Assembly: GCA_902702965.1 (NCBI GenBank)
Contig: CACRXP010000729.1
Coordinates: 49,548-113,547, forward strand
Length of the DNA: 64,000 nt
Direction: 5' to 3'
From: Spirometra erinaceieuropaei
Taxonomy: Eukaryota > Platyhelminthes > Cestoda > Diphyllobothriidea > Diphyllobothriidae
Positions within the stretch are counted from its first letter, which is position 1; each line of letters starts with the position of its first letter. Positions 12,201 through 22,779 of this stretch are shown one piece after another. Under the pieces are notes generated by a model. It was not told the origin of the DNA. It was given only the letters and a program-made list of their open reading frames with translations, and made no database searches. Both the position numbers and the translations under genes were made by a program.

Positions 12201-15200
12201 GTGCTGAGGATTTTCCCGAAGTAGCAACCTGTAGTATTTACAGGAAAGTATGACTTACTGGAAGCTCAATATTTTGTAAGAGGAAACACAACAGCACCAA
12301 GTAGAACGGCCTGAGTATAGGCGGCCAGCAATCAAGAATTTAGCAGAGAAAAAAGAAACGTCTGCTTACTTGCGACACGAAGGTTGGAGTTGGTAGCAGC
12401 GGCCTAAAGAACTAAGAACTCACCTGGGAATAACGCAGATTGGTAGTGGTATATGCATTGTATATGCCGCGAGAGAGGGCCTCCGCGTCATCACCATCTG
12501 TCCACACATACTGGCCCTTCTTGCCCATAACGATTGCAGTGCCAGTATCCTGGCAGCTGGGCAAGATCATGCCAGCTGCAATGTTGGCGTTTTTCAGCAA
12601 TTCCAAAGCGACGAACTTGTCATTACTTGATGCTTCTGGGTCTTTCAAGATATTCGCAAGTGACTGAAAACAAATAGTTTGTAAGACATGATCATGCCTG
12701 CAAATGAGCTGGGCGAAGGAGGTGAGCAACGTCGACCATCGCTTGTTGGGCAAGTAATGTGAGGCCCTTGCCTTCAACGTGCAGGACCCGCTTGCCACCA
12801 ATATTCTTGACGTTAACAAAGTCACCTGCGATAGGAAAACAAAATACGGATCTAGACAGTTTAAAAGGAAAAGGAGGACGCGAGAATTCAAAAAGTACTG
12901 CGGTCGGCATGTGATGTCATAGTCCAAACGTCCATGAATTTAGATTGCATAGATATGACTAATTAGTCGAGCTTGGATGCGATTATTCCCAATATGAATG
13001 TACTGTGGGTACAAAACCCCATTAGGTGTGGTAACTTCCTCTATGCCAGTTGAGGATAAGTGAACTGAAGTGTGAGCATTTGTGTTTTTCTGTTCTTTCT
13101 TGTTGGAGTTGCCATACGTTATGCTCTAACCAGTCTTCGAAATGCAAATTAAGAATGTTCACGTTTATCATAGGGACAAACGGCGGACAAAAGTTGGAGT
13201 TTACAAGCACAACGTAGTCTATTTATAAAACGACGACTTTCCCCGTTCAGTAGAAAACGACCAGAGTTAGAATTCGCCTACTTTTGGTCTGCAATATTGG
13301 CCATATTCCAAAATTATCAACTCCCCCATATACTTCATTTGCAAGTGCTTTTTAACGAAAACTTTCTGACTATGGGCTCATCGAAGGCCGATCGCCGGGT
13401 AAATCCGTCCGTACTGCATTCTTCGAGTGGTAAACGATTGCTCAGAATATCTGGTGGGAGGTTTTCAGCGAGACAGATGAGTATGTAAGTTCAAGTCTTC
13501 GTGGGGCCCAAAATATTGGCCGTCTCTGCGTTAGCTTAGCATTCTTAGGAGAATGTTGACACGAGCGTAGTGGAAGCTTTTCGGGTTGTTTATTTCCGTC
13601 GGACCTCTAGTTTCTCCGAAACAGTGTACGAGTAGTTTGGATGTAAATGGGATTTACTAAATGCCTCAGACTTTAAATGACAGTAAAAACAGGGTTTATA
13701 TTGCATAGCATAATGGGTTTTTCGGACGATGGGCAGTGAAACGGCCTCTTCAGTCCATTTTCTTTGCTCCCCCTTGGTGGTTGCCTGAAAACTGGGGAAA
13801 CTACTACGAAAGCCAGTGATCTCTGAAACAGACTGCTAAGCGTTTGAGTAGGATCGATGATGGAGGTGCACCGAGGAGGCAAACTTAAATATCTGCATCC
13901 TCGCAAGAATAGAGATTGCCAATGTCCCTAGGCAGTGATGATAGCAGACTGTACGAGTGTCATAGGCGTGTATTGGTGAACAGGTGCATCGGCATTGATG
14001 GAACTATGGTATGTGCCAATAACGTATTCCCTGATGGCAGTATCTGTACAATGCAGCCAGTTCTAATAAGCCAACCTGAGCACGTCGAATAGCAAAGGAA
14101 ATTTTCTATGTTGAAAATGTTCACAGCGGACATCGGCACTACACCCAGCCGTCTTTCTTGGGTGGACAGAGATATTACCGAGATTTTGTCCCAACGTGTG
14201 TGAAGTCTCGTCTAAGACTAATTCGACGCATTACGCTCGGAGGATGGGCTTCATGCGACGGTGGTTAAGCAACTCTAGTTTTTCTAATCTTTCACGCGCG
14301 AAGCCTAGCACTAACAACCGCGAAGGACTGACCGAACGGATGCCCCGTACATGTGAATATTTGTGGCGATGGAGATGGTCGCGTCGAGTCCATAGACAAT
14401 TTCCCAAGGATTATGAGGAAAACCAGGAGCAGCAGCAGTTTGGAAGACAATATCGTGTTTACTGTGTATTCGGTAGCGTCTTTGGCCTGAAATAGTTGAA
14501 ACTATCCACTTCTCCAAGCTGACAGCCCTAAATTCCGAGGAGTGCCTTCTTCTAATCAGGGATTCAAGTCAAAAACAGGTTGGTCTTTCTAGCGTCTATG
14601 GATAAACCGATCGACTTAGCTACCTCATCCACCCGCGATACAGCGGACTGCGGGTGACAAAAGTTTGAGGCTAGCAGGGCGATGGCATTAGTGTAATTAA
14701 GATCAATCAGTCGGCGCCCAGGCGCAAATTCAAACCGGCAGGGTCTTTGTGAGAACCCATTCAATGGCGCAGTTGGATTGAATGGACTATAGGATACAAC
14801 TTTGTCGAACGCCAAACGAATTTTTATAAAGCAGAACTGGCACAGAGGCCGCCCAGGCACAGTCCCTTTAGTCTCATTTAGGCAGAACTTGCGAATCCTG
14901 CAAACGCACGCCCTGTACGAAGAGGTCTGCGGACACTGCCAGGAGGGAGTGGTTATGGTTGTGGGACAAAGTCGCATAGTCACACAGTTTACATCCCTTT
15001 GTCCTGTAAGATCTTACGAAAGGTCCACACAACGCGATCAACGCCAGAAGCCCGAGATGGACTCCGGAAGATGGACGAAGGCTTCAGTCACTCTACCCTG
15101 GGCAGTGTTATCACAGGTGCGCTGTTGATTTGATGCCGGACCTCGAGCTTAGGATGTTAACCGCGAGCGGAGTAATCCACGACCGGCAGACAAGCAAACA

Positions 15201-15803
15201 AGTGGCGTTCTATAGGAAGCCACTAGACGACCGCGGATAGTCCTCATAGACCGTCTATGACTACTGTTAGGAACAGGTGATTTATCTCACATTTAGTTCC
15301 ACCGAGGTTGCAATGGGTGCAAAAAAGTAGTCGGAGTTAGACTTGGACAGGGCACTTTATGTACGCGGTTCCGAGGTCGAAGTTTACATACTGTTCTTAC
15401 CGTTTAAGGCTTAAGTCGACTTTTCAATAGCGGGTCGCTATCAAGTGTGGTCGAAATCGACACCCAGTCGACATGGCTGTCCCGGCATTATTTGCTAATG
15501 GCAATCAACTAATACCGTACACCTTATTGCACGTGCAAGTGCGCAATGCTGAAAATAAAAGCTTTCGTCAGAAATAAATTTGCGAATACCACACGAAAGT
15601 TATTATGAATAAGAGGTTCAATTACCAGAAATCTTCCTGAAGGGCGTTGTGGCATATGGGGGTTTTTCAAAGGCCAGTATATCTTGATACACGAAAGACT
15701 TCGGAGCTTGAGTTGCAAGCGTGCGGACGCAACGCTGAGATGAGATTGCAAATGTAAAAGTTGGTCTACGAAATGAACGAAAAAGGGATGCAAACCGAAA
15801 CAT
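65..15803 (-). CDS. Class I (Fe-S) fumarate hydratase, mitochondrial; 8 exons, 3' end off window
   Basis: Reversible hydration of fumarate to malate in the TCA cycle, and in the reverse direction in the malate dismutation used by parasitic flatworms. Exons on the minus strand: 15803-15626, 12825-12698, 12663-12424, 4506-4300, 4258-4132, 3278-3088, 574-341, 268-65. They sum to 1509 nt, 503 codons, with matching phases at every junction. A basic, Ser/Arg-rich leader of about 35 residues suggests mitochondrial import. The expected [4Fe-4S] cysteines are C139 (PSCQDTG), C258 (TAACPPYH) and C352 (GVSCSADRQ). Their spacing of 119 and 94 residues equals what I recall for E. coli FumA and the Leishmania enzyme. 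D141, R427, T473 and R477 fall where I recall the active-site residues of the Leishmania enzyme. About 50-60 C-terminal residues must lie left of position 1. It is unrelated to the class II fumarase of vertebrates. Confidence 0.95.
341..574 (-). CDS. Fumarase exon 7
   Basis: Seventy-eight codons, from [16 protein letters not shown] to DIAHAKIK. The hallmark [20 protein letters not shown] carries R427. The acceptor is TTTCTGTCAG and the donor AAG/GTCAGT. A 72-nt intron follows. Confidence 0.95.
575..3087 (-). other. Fumarase intron 6, no recognised feature
   Basis: 2513 nt between exons 6 and 7, bounded by GTTAGT and GTCAG. Reading frames on both strands are short and match nothing I know. 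I see no retroelement motif, tRNA or long repeat in it. Confidence 0.7.
3088..3278 (-). CDS. Fumarase exon 6: third Fe-S cysteine
   Basis: It reads [20 protein letters not shown], then [20 protein letters not shown], and ends GVSCSADRQ with ligand C352. The acceptor is CTCCCACAG and the donor CAG/GTTAGT. This is the most conserved part of the enzyme in the window. Confidence 0.96.
3279..4131 (-). other. Fumarase intron 5, no recognised feature
   Basis: 853 nt between exons 5 and 6, GTATCT to CACAG. No coding or repeat signal was recognised. Confidence 0.75.
4132..4258 (-). CDS. Fumarase exon 5: second Fe-S cysteine
   Basis: It begins [20 protein letters not shown], with cluster ligand C258, and ends YLDNLPTT plus one base of a glycine codon. 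The donor is CAG/GTATCT. The conserved start of this exon shows that the true boundary is at 4258, upstream of the first in-frame methionine. Confidence 0.95.
4300..4506 (-). CDS. Fumarase exon 4
   Basis: Sixty-nine codons, starting [20 protein letters not shown] and ending SEKLL. It includes [19 protein letters not shown], a signature of class I fumarases. The acceptor is TTTTCTAG and the donor CTG/GTAAGA. A 41-nt intron follows. Confidence 0.96.
7225..7430 (+). repeat. Dispersed repeat, copy 1 (related to about 57830-58010)
   Basis: The stretch containing ATTATGCCAC and CCAATACTACAACCCCACCT aligns without large gaps to 57835-58010, which has ATTATGCCGC and CCAATATTACAACCCCACTT. I judge the two clearly homologous but well diverged. 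Which kind of mobile element it belongs to is unknown. Confidence 0.55.
7758..7839. repeat. Short inverted repeat
   Basis: AAGGTGACTTGC at 7758-7769 is the exact reverse complement of 7828-7839, separated by 58 nt. It may be a relic of a small hairpin element or chance; no function is inferred. Confidence 0.4.
11747..12065. mobile_element. Foldback (MITE-like) element with 50-nt arms
   Basis: Positions 11747-11796 and 12016-12065 are reverse complements over 50 nt with only two mismatches, flanking a spacer of about 219 nt. The arms include GGAGGCGTTCACCGGGA and GGTGTATTGGAGGTCTGACG. The near identity points to a recent insertion or to arm conversion. No transposase is encoded. It lies in intron 3 of the fumarase gene. 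I could not identify a target-site duplication. Confidence 0.75.
12424..12663 (-). CDS. Fumarase exon 3: first Fe-S cysteine
   Basis: Eighty codons, beginning [15 protein letters not shown] and ending NLRYSQ. It holds the conserved [18 protein letters not shown] block with cluster ligand C139 and acidic D141. The acceptor is TTTTCAG and the donor CAG/GTGAGT, both close to consensus. Confidence 0.96.
12664..12697 (-). other. 34-nt GC-AG micro-intron of the fumarase gene
   Basis: The intron starts GCATGATC and ends TTTTCAG. Removing exactly these 34 nt restores a phase-0 frame and joins two conserved protein blocks (RPAHLQ to SLANILK). No GT donor placed nearby gives the conserved protein. Confidence 0.8.
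12698..12825 (-). CDS. Fumarase exon 2
   Basis: It encodes [19 protein letters not shown] and then [18 protein letters not shown], a class I fumarase N-terminal block. The acceptor is TATCGCAG. The exon ends CATTTGCAG and is followed by GCATGA, so the 5' splice site of the next intron is GC, not GT. Reading continues in phase 0 into the exon at 12663. Confidence 0.93.
12826..15625 (-). other. Fumarase intron 1, 2.8 kb with a LINE fragment
   Basis: 2800 nt from GTAATT to CGCAG. It holds a decayed LINE fragment in the same orientation as the gene (about 14100-14790). The rest shows no recognised feature. Confidence 0.75.
14100..14790 (-). mobile_element. LINE fragment, family B (RT catalytic region to C-terminus), dead
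   Basis: On the minus strand the translation contains [20 protein letters not shown] and then [20 protein letters not shown], the region around the reverse transcriptase YADD motif. Here YADD has become YTNA, so the enzyme is inactive. Frame-shifted continuations ([19 protein letters not shown], then [17 protein letters not shown]) follow the expected order for the RT end and C-terminal part. The 57.4 kb fragment covers an earlier RT segment of what I judge to be the same family. It sits in sense orientation in fumarase intron 1. Confidence 0.8.
15626..15803 (-). CDS. Fumarase exon 1: mitochondrial leader and N-terminus
   Basis: ATG at 15803 opens 59 codons plus one base. An in-frame TAG lies 12 nt upstream of the ATG, so the start is well fixed. 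The leader is [14 protein letters not shown] followed by a Ser/Thr/Arg-rich stretch without acidic residues, typical of a mitochondrial presequence. It is followed by a segment ending TPFRKIS that resembles the start of the mature class I enzyme. The donor is TCTG/GTAATT and splits a glycine codon. Confidence 0.9.
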
Positions 15804-17515
15804 GGCCTCCGCCTAGAATCCTGACGCCACAGTCGGGATGATCAACCGCGACAGCAAAATGCGGGTGGAATGAAAGTTGTTTGAATGTGCCGACGACTTT
15901 CACTTCACTTTAGCATATATCCATGATGGGATTGGTATGAACTGGTGTCAGTGGTATTGTTGGTGTACGTTCCCCTTCTCTAGAAAACACCGACACATCA
16001 TCACAAGAGGTCTGTCAGTCTTATTCTCTAGCGCCAGTTCTGGGTCACACGTCCCTTTCCCATGTCTGACAATGAGGACATCTTCCCCACCGGCCATCCC
16101 GTTAAATTGTGGTAATCCGCACCAACGAACGGATCATCTTTGCACGCAACATTTATTCCTATTGGCATCGTCGTGTGCTTTGACATTCGTCGTGCAGTTA
16201 TCCGCTGTTAACGTAATTTTCGTAATCAAGGGATCTTTTATTTTACCCTTATGAATCTGCATTTTAACATGTTGAATGCCATATTTGGCACTCGCACGCA
16301 CTCCGTGTTAAGATTGGAGACACCTGACCGAGTAGGCTGTGTTCACTCCACAAAATTCACCGCTGTCACGAATGGGTGCGGACCCTCCTTACGATATAAG
16401 CCAGGTTAACAGAATTGGCATGGAAAGGAGGATTTTCTAAGGCTCAAAATGTCTCATGCCTTAACCGCGAAAAATCGGTCCGATTCAAGCGCAAAACAGA
16501 CAGGGAAAACGTATAGGGAATGTTAAGGGACCCACTGATGAGCAAAACTCCTCGCAGCTGTGCCACGCAGGGGCAGAATATCGGCGAAACACGCGTGTAT
16601 GAGCTTTTAGCTAGTACATGTGCTGCTAGCATGGTGACCTCTAACCCTAAAACAACTGCAAATTGGCCAGTATGGATTACTTAGACAGAACCCATAGAGA
16701 GAGCCCAGAAGAAGTTATGGCGTAAGGTGGTACATTTGAAATACAGGGGGCCGCAAAAGTTGAAAGTATCAACTCTGCCAGCAGCAGCCCCGCCGAACCC
16801 TCTAAAACCCTGCGGGTCTTCAGGTGGCGATAAGGGGCTACACCGGGGCGGAGTGCTGGGCTGTCGTTGGGTTTTCGACGCCGCAGCCCCGTATCGGCCC
16901 CTCATGCGAGAAAAATACGCAGCGGGACGCCTCCTTCCCGCCTTTCCCGCCCTATTTGGAGATAACGACTTTATTGCCCTAGGGTTCATTATAATGTCCT
17001 ACGCATGGTACATAGTAGTCCGGCGTCCTCTCATGTGACCCAAACATATGAAGACGTCCTAGTGCATCCGCGCCCAACGCTTTCCATAACGGTATCGGAC
17101 AATGAACGCAATTATATGAGAAGTAGTTTTTTTGCTAACAAACGAAGTAGTAGAAATAAAAAGAAAGTGCACACAATCGCAGAAATTATCAGCCAATGCG
17201 TATAAAAGGGCTCGTTGTCTACGGCAGATCCCGAAAAAAAGAGACGGCAATAAATGAAGTGCTAAAACGATAAATAAAAGCAAAGAGAGTTTAATTAGAC
17301 TGCTGAACGGGAATGGTAAGCAATAAAATAGCGTTCGATTTGAAATACGCAATAAATAAGCGTGTTCACGTGTTCGATTGTGGCAATAGTTCGCCATTAT
17401 AATTTTGTCGCCGCAAGCTTTCTGTAATAAAAAGTAAACCCTCAGTTAAAAAACTTCCACTTTTACCATAGTATAAATTTAAGAAGCAGCATGCACACAA
17501 AGTCGGGAATGAGCG
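15804..17515. other. 5' flank of the fumarase gene, nothing firmly recognised
   Basis: The fumarase promoter should lie just above 15803, but no clear TATA box or initiator stands out. A GC-rich stretch at about 16740-16960 gives antiparallel open frames of about 100 codons without recognisable domains. They look compositional and are not called as genes. Confidence 0.6.
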
Positions 17516-17519
17516 CACG

Positions 17520-17693
17520 CGTTTAGACCGACGAAAATTTTCATTCAGCCAGCGGGTTGTCAGACCGTGGAACTCGCTTCCAAGCGAGATGGTGACGGCT
17601 GACACAGTTTGTGTGTTTAAAAGAAAACTTGCTCGTCTAGTTTTCGACAGAAATCGGCTTGTACAGCATGACTATGCACAGCCAGTTTTGTAA
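17520..17693 (+). mobile_element. LINE C-terminal fragment (family D, copy 1)
   Basis: An open frame of 57 codons ending in TAA reads RRKFSFSQRVVRPWNSLPSE and then VFKRKLARLVFDRN. This is the characteristic 'FF..RVV..WN.LP...FK..L' end of many CR1/jockey-type LINE ORF2 proteins. Only this terminal piece is open. Upstream plus-strand sequence shows damaged traces. Confidence 0.8.
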
Positions 17694-17880
17694 AATCTGT
17701 CATATACAATCTTCCGCACCAATTTACAGTGACCCCATGCACTACCTTATGATTACGATTGAACTGTGACCCAATCACATTTTAAATGCCTGCAGTTTAA
17801 TTTTATTTTTGAGTATAAATCTGCGAAAGCGCTGTACATAAATAGGGTCATCAAGGGCTCTGCCTGTAACCCTTCAATAT

Positions 17881-17904
17881 ACATACATACATACATACAT
17901 ACAT
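17881..17904. repeat. (ACAT)6 microsatellite
   Basis: Six perfect ACAT units, preceded by a short AT-rich stretch. Confidence 0.97.
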
Positions 17905-18615
17905 TGTTTAAAAACGGCAATTTCATGGTCAACTCTCTGGTTATCAACTGGATGTTACATAAAATACCTAATATGCGGGGGAACTTAAACTACTCAAATA
18001 ATTGCAAGAAATGACGTTAAGAAATGCAACTATGTCTACTTACGTCGCTTAAACCCTTCCTATGGCATTTAAATGTACTTTCTAATCTAGTATTACATCA
18101 GTCGTGAACACGATGTTAATGTTAACATTGACGTATAATTTAAAAATCGGACTAACGGTGCCCTCGGACGCAGATAATGTTGGTAGGAGTTCGGCATCGG
18201 TGGTTCCTTTTGACACCTAAATGTATTCTTATGAACAAAGGGAATATGATTAACTACTTTCCCGATGCTGTCCCGGCGTCTTGATCTGCTGCCAGACGGG
18301 GTTCTTAATCCATGAAACCAATTGATTACACTTCTTCGAGCTAGCTCCTCCGAGCAGTTACTATATACTGTATTTTGCCGAATGGTCTCTGCAATGTTAT
18401 AAAGAAGTAGACACACGGCTAAGAATGAGGTACAACGGAGAACCGGAGAACGAGCGCTTTTCTGTAGAACCACCCCAGCAGAAGTTGAGGCACAAGGGCG
18501 GTCCTAACAGAGCACTCAGAAGATGCCGGGCAAACTCCTCCTCAGTGCGGCCCCCACAATAGTAAGCTGAGCCCTTCGGTGAGATGACTATTTCCAACTC
18601 CTCACTACAACTAAC

Positions 18616-18810
18616 CTCCGGGGACATCCCTTCAAGCTACGTGTGCCCCGGGGCAGATTGAATGTGAGAAAGTATTTCTTCTCCAACCGTGTCGTCGAAC
18701 CGTTGAATAACCTGCCCGAGACGATCGTCATGTCTCAATCTGTGGAGACGTTTAAATGTCGGCTTGACAGGCATATGCTGGAGCAACAAGCAGACTATAT
18801 GACGTTTTAA
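18616..18810 (+). mobile_element. LINE C-terminal fragment (family D, copy 2)
   Basis: Sixty-four codons to a TAA read LRGHPFKLRVPRGRLNVRKY, then FFSNRVVEPLNNLPETIV, then VETFKCRLDRHMLEQ. This is the same C-terminal LINE signature as at 17.5 kb but a different copy. Sequence between about 18470 and 18616 gives frame-shifted traces of the preceding part. Confidence 0.82.
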
Positions 18811-20799
18811 CCATGAGACAAGTGGCCTATATGAATCAATGTCTGCCTTCACTCAATGCTGTAATTTCTTCACATTTTTGCTTATTCTATCGATTTGTTA
18901 TGCACATATAGGGAGTTCAAAGGCATATGTCTATTTCCCTCAAATCAATTCAACAAACTGTGGCTCAGCATGCAGTCTAGAGATGAAGTCTTCATACGCC
19001 TCAATGATGCACAAAGGCAGACTCTCTGGAGATGCTTTGGGTTGGAAAAGAACTGCGGACTGCTGAAGGACGCCAAAATTTTCGACAGCAATCGCCTTCA
19101 GTTGGTGCATCTCATTTAGCAACGCCACCATCTGCTGGGCGAAGGACTCCCTTCTCCTACTTATTAAAGGTCAACTTGAAGAAGAACTGAGTTACCGTAT
19201 AATAGCTAAGTTAGTTTGCGTAGATTTGCATGACTTTTTTCTGGTCATCGGTACTCTGAAGAAGTCACTAGGTTGAACTTGCTTACTGGCTTGTGGCCAA
19301 TGTCCTCGGGCTATGTACTGGAGAGGCGGTCAGTACCTTCCGCCATATGTGCCATACGGCGGACCTTCGCCAGAGTGAGGTTTGCTTTCAAAATCCTCAC
19401 TGGATAGACTTTACTACCCTGTGGCGGGCGTTCGTTCCTCTTTAAGAGTCTTGCGCGCTGTTTGTCAAACCGCGACCAAATTACACAGTTCTTGTCCACG
19501 AACCAAGAGCTTGCGACGACGGCGACCGTATTTTCGTCCATGAACTTAACGACCGATTACATGTGCGGCATAGTGGGCAATCGCAGTCGTACACTCGACA
19601 GACCGCGCACTTATAAAATACTTACTATACACGAAACTCCACATGAACAATGTGTAAAAAGAGGATGAGATATAAAGTCACCTGGAAAAGTCATTTTTCA
19701 TCAAAGTTATGCAACAGGAGAACAAGGAATAATTTATCTTCAATTTTAAATGGAACGTATTAACATACGATTTCCGAAAGGGCAGCTGTGGTGAAAGAGT
19801 CCGTTAAAACGAAGACTTTAAACATGTAAAACGTGGAAGAGTACATGAACGTTGTAAAAAATGTCTCGGCAGTCCATAAAGGGGCTTCACTGTAATTCGG
19901 TAGCCGACACAAATGTCAGTACGCACGGTCTACCGTCGATGAATACCACATTATCGGGCGCTTCCGTGGACAAAACATACTCGTTATGTAGGATTTCGGT
20001 CGACCCACGGAATAACTGTAAAGAACGTGCGACTCCTTCATCGGCGTCCATCAACATGGAAGATGCTGGCAACTCAGGTAGACGTCTCACTGTACCGTCC
20101 GTACACCTGTGCGGGGACGTTATTTGGTCCTTTTATGCATTTGGGAACGTTTTGCAAAAATGATTCAAACGGAAATGTAGAAAAGCGGTCCAAAACTCCA
20201 AACCGACTGACATCGCCGGGTAAGTGAGGAAGGGCATGGACATTACAAACAACAGTGGCGTTGTTGTATAAAATAAGAAAATCAGAAACAAAATTATTCA
20301 CCAAAAGGCGGACGAAATCTACGTGGGATATTTGCAAGCGTGGATGACAAGATATATAAAACATTAACATACAGAAGCAAAACATGATTATCGTGGGAGT
20401 AATCGAGAAAAGAAGACAAAACAATAGAACATATATACAGTAAACATTGCCGGTATTCGGCGGACCCTATTCGTCACAAATGCAGCAACTTCCGCATAAC
20501 ACCCAGACAGACTAGATTGATATAATCGATTGAACACGAGGGAAACTATCAATAGGCGAATCTCCGAATAGTGATGCGTTCTTGTAATACGGCGTCTGAC
20601 TTCGCAATCGGAACGACCTGTCGTCCCGCAAGTGCCCACTATACGTCGCAAATGTCATGCTGTTAAAACGGGCCTGCCCTCGTGACAACACCCAAATTAG
20701 TTGCTGTAACTTTTACGAAATAACAGACCTGTCGCACCCGTTATAGGCATTATGGGCTTTGTCCAATGACCGTTGCTTTTCGTGGTCCACGCCAACGAT
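18811..20799. other. Unassigned intergenic sequence
   Basis: About 2 kb. Open frames reach about 115 codons but none shows a family motif. No repeat or RNA gene was recognised. Confidence 0.6.
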
Positions 20800-21210
20800 A
20801 GCTCTGATAACCCATGTCTCGGCGTCATCGTGTTTGCAGATAATATTAAACACCGTAAGCCACTGGGTCTGGTGCTTATAAGGAAAACTGTCAAGACGCT
20901 AGCCAAATCAGTGGCTGGTCTGTGGGCTGGATCTCAAGTGCTTACGTTGGTAGGTGTGTGGTTCTGAAAGTCCGTAGTAGAATTTGCAAGGAAGTAGACG
21001 CCTCCATCCAACATGTCCTCCATATGCAGTCCTTCTCAAATGTTGATGAAGAAAGAAACGTCGGTGCTATATTGGCCTCTTCACTTGGGCACCCGCCGCA
21101 CAGTGCAAAGGCGGTTTAACGAGTAATCGAAATGATATTCGCGCCAATAACGGCGTTTGTGCAGAGTGGTCAGACATACGAAGCGTTCGTTCGCTCCCAC
21201 TTTTAACTCC
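20800..21210 (+). mobile_element. LINE RT remnant (family D-like, catalytic motif damaged)
   Basis: Frame-shifted plus-strand translation gives GVIVFADNIKH at the catalytic position (FADD changed to FADN). Next come SFSNVDEERNVGAILASSLG and HPPHSAKAV, which match the 'ERDLGV....SLK...HC.KA' block that follows the RT core in CR1-like LINEs, and then EAFVRSH. The order is right and the spacing plausible. Confidence 0.6.
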
Positions 21211-22779
21211 CAACCTCTCCAAAGATTCCAGCACGGCGTCACGAATGCAATAAAGACATTTGACGCGGTTTTAAAAGTCTGATTGAATAAGCTTAGCTCG
21301 TTTACTCTGGATTACGGGCAACTAGAAGGCGAACTCGTCGAGAACAATAGGATCAATAGAAACGGCGAATGCGTCTCACAGTTATAAGATTTCTCCGAGC
21401 TGACCGGTATGCGCAGCCCTCACGCTCACTTTCAAACCTACAGAGAAAGTTGGTCTATGAGAAAATTCGGCGAAATGTCTTTTTACGGAGGCACATTTAA
21501 ACATGAAACGGCCACCCTTCTGAGGTTTGGCTTCAAGACACCGTTAAGGCACTTGAACGTAGAACTAGTGCTTGTGCACTCAGAAGGTTCTGTGAATATA
21601 GGAACGCTTGTACCAGGAACGGCAGCGTGTGTATGCCCCAAACGTACCAGAGAGGTCATTTTTGCATATTTACTGTTAAAAACGTGTTTTCTATCTTTTT
21701 TGGTCATGGAAAGAGAGCTCTAAGCGGACAACCTTCCTGCTAAACCAGTTACCTTAAAGCAATTTATACATGTGCACTGTGAGACTACCGACAGAGATTA
21801 GGGAGACTGAAATGGTCTCTTCTGGTTTATTAGCCATCATTGACAAGTCGTGCATAATAAATAAATCATTTTTATTCTACACCCGTAGGGATCCGGTCAA
21901 AGAAGGTAAGAATAAATTGTTACATGAATTTTAGAACACGTAGACAGAAGCTACAGAATAGTTAATTCAAATATATTTATTAAGTAGTCTGCTACGAAGA
22001 ATGATGAGATAGCAGCGAAAATACTTCTAACACATAAACAAAATGAATATGACCGGACAAAAATTATAGGAGAAAAAAACTGTAGCTCATGAAAGGATAA
22101 TAAACGAGCAGAACCGGCCTGCATGTTGCAGTGTATAACGGATTTCGTGAAGAGGTAAGTATGCGGGTCAGACAGGACTGGCCTGCTTGCTGTATTCAGT
22201 AAAAGGTTCGGAAGGGACACTATCAAGACAAAATCCATATGCCGGATGGGGCTGTTCACGTCAAAGTGACCAGGCGAGAAGAACCCAGACGCGACCAGTC
22301 ACAGTCCGCTTCCAGTCAAACCGAGGAGGGGGGCAAGGGAGATGCGACGAAATTACTAGAAGATGGCGAATGCGGAAGGTGCCGCCAAGGGCGTCGATAG
22401 AACGCTTGGGGTCAAAATGAGGAAATGGTCTCAAGAACCGCAAAAATCCACGATTGGGGGTAAGGGTTCGAAATCGCGGGGGCCCGAGTGGAATTCTAAC
22501 GAGCGTATCTGGTCGGCAAAGCTGAGGCGGCTTAGGACGTGCACGTCAACCTAGCCACGCCACTTCTTCCAGAGGATTCGTCAGGAAGGATAGCACGTTA
22601 TGTAAGGGGCGTGATGTATGAACTGAAAAATCAGAAAATTAACATTTCTGATGAGGGATCCTAGGAAGCGATATTACACACAAAGGAAGAAAATGCGGTC
22701 GGATACGGAAAGTTAGTGAAGGCGTCCTACATTCCCGATGGCCCTTTCTCGTTGTCATAAAGAATGTTGTCCGGGAAGG
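21211..22779. other. Unassigned intergenic sequence
   Basis: It includes an open frame of 104 codons at 21409-21723 (plus strand) without a recognised domain, and GC-rich sequence at about 22260-22560. Neither is supported as a gene. Confidence 0.6.

Larger units (their letters stand above)
4507..12423 (-). other. Fumarase intron 3, 7.9 kb with repeats
   Basis: 7917 nt from GTGAGT to TCTAG. It contains a copy of a dispersed repeat (about 7225-7430), a short inverted repeat (7758-7769 with 7828-7839) and a foldback element (11747-12065). The remainder is unassigned. Open frames of up to 146 codons around 8000-8700 have no recognisable motif and I do not regard them as genes. Confidence 0.75.

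Noticed and set aside
16681..17038. Overlapping open frames of about 100 codons on both strands
   Set aside because: GC-rich composition gives long frames on both strands. No motif or codon preference points to a gene.
22455..22500. GGGTTCGAAATC as a possible tRNA B box
   Set aside because: No matching A box or cloverleaf could be drawn around it.
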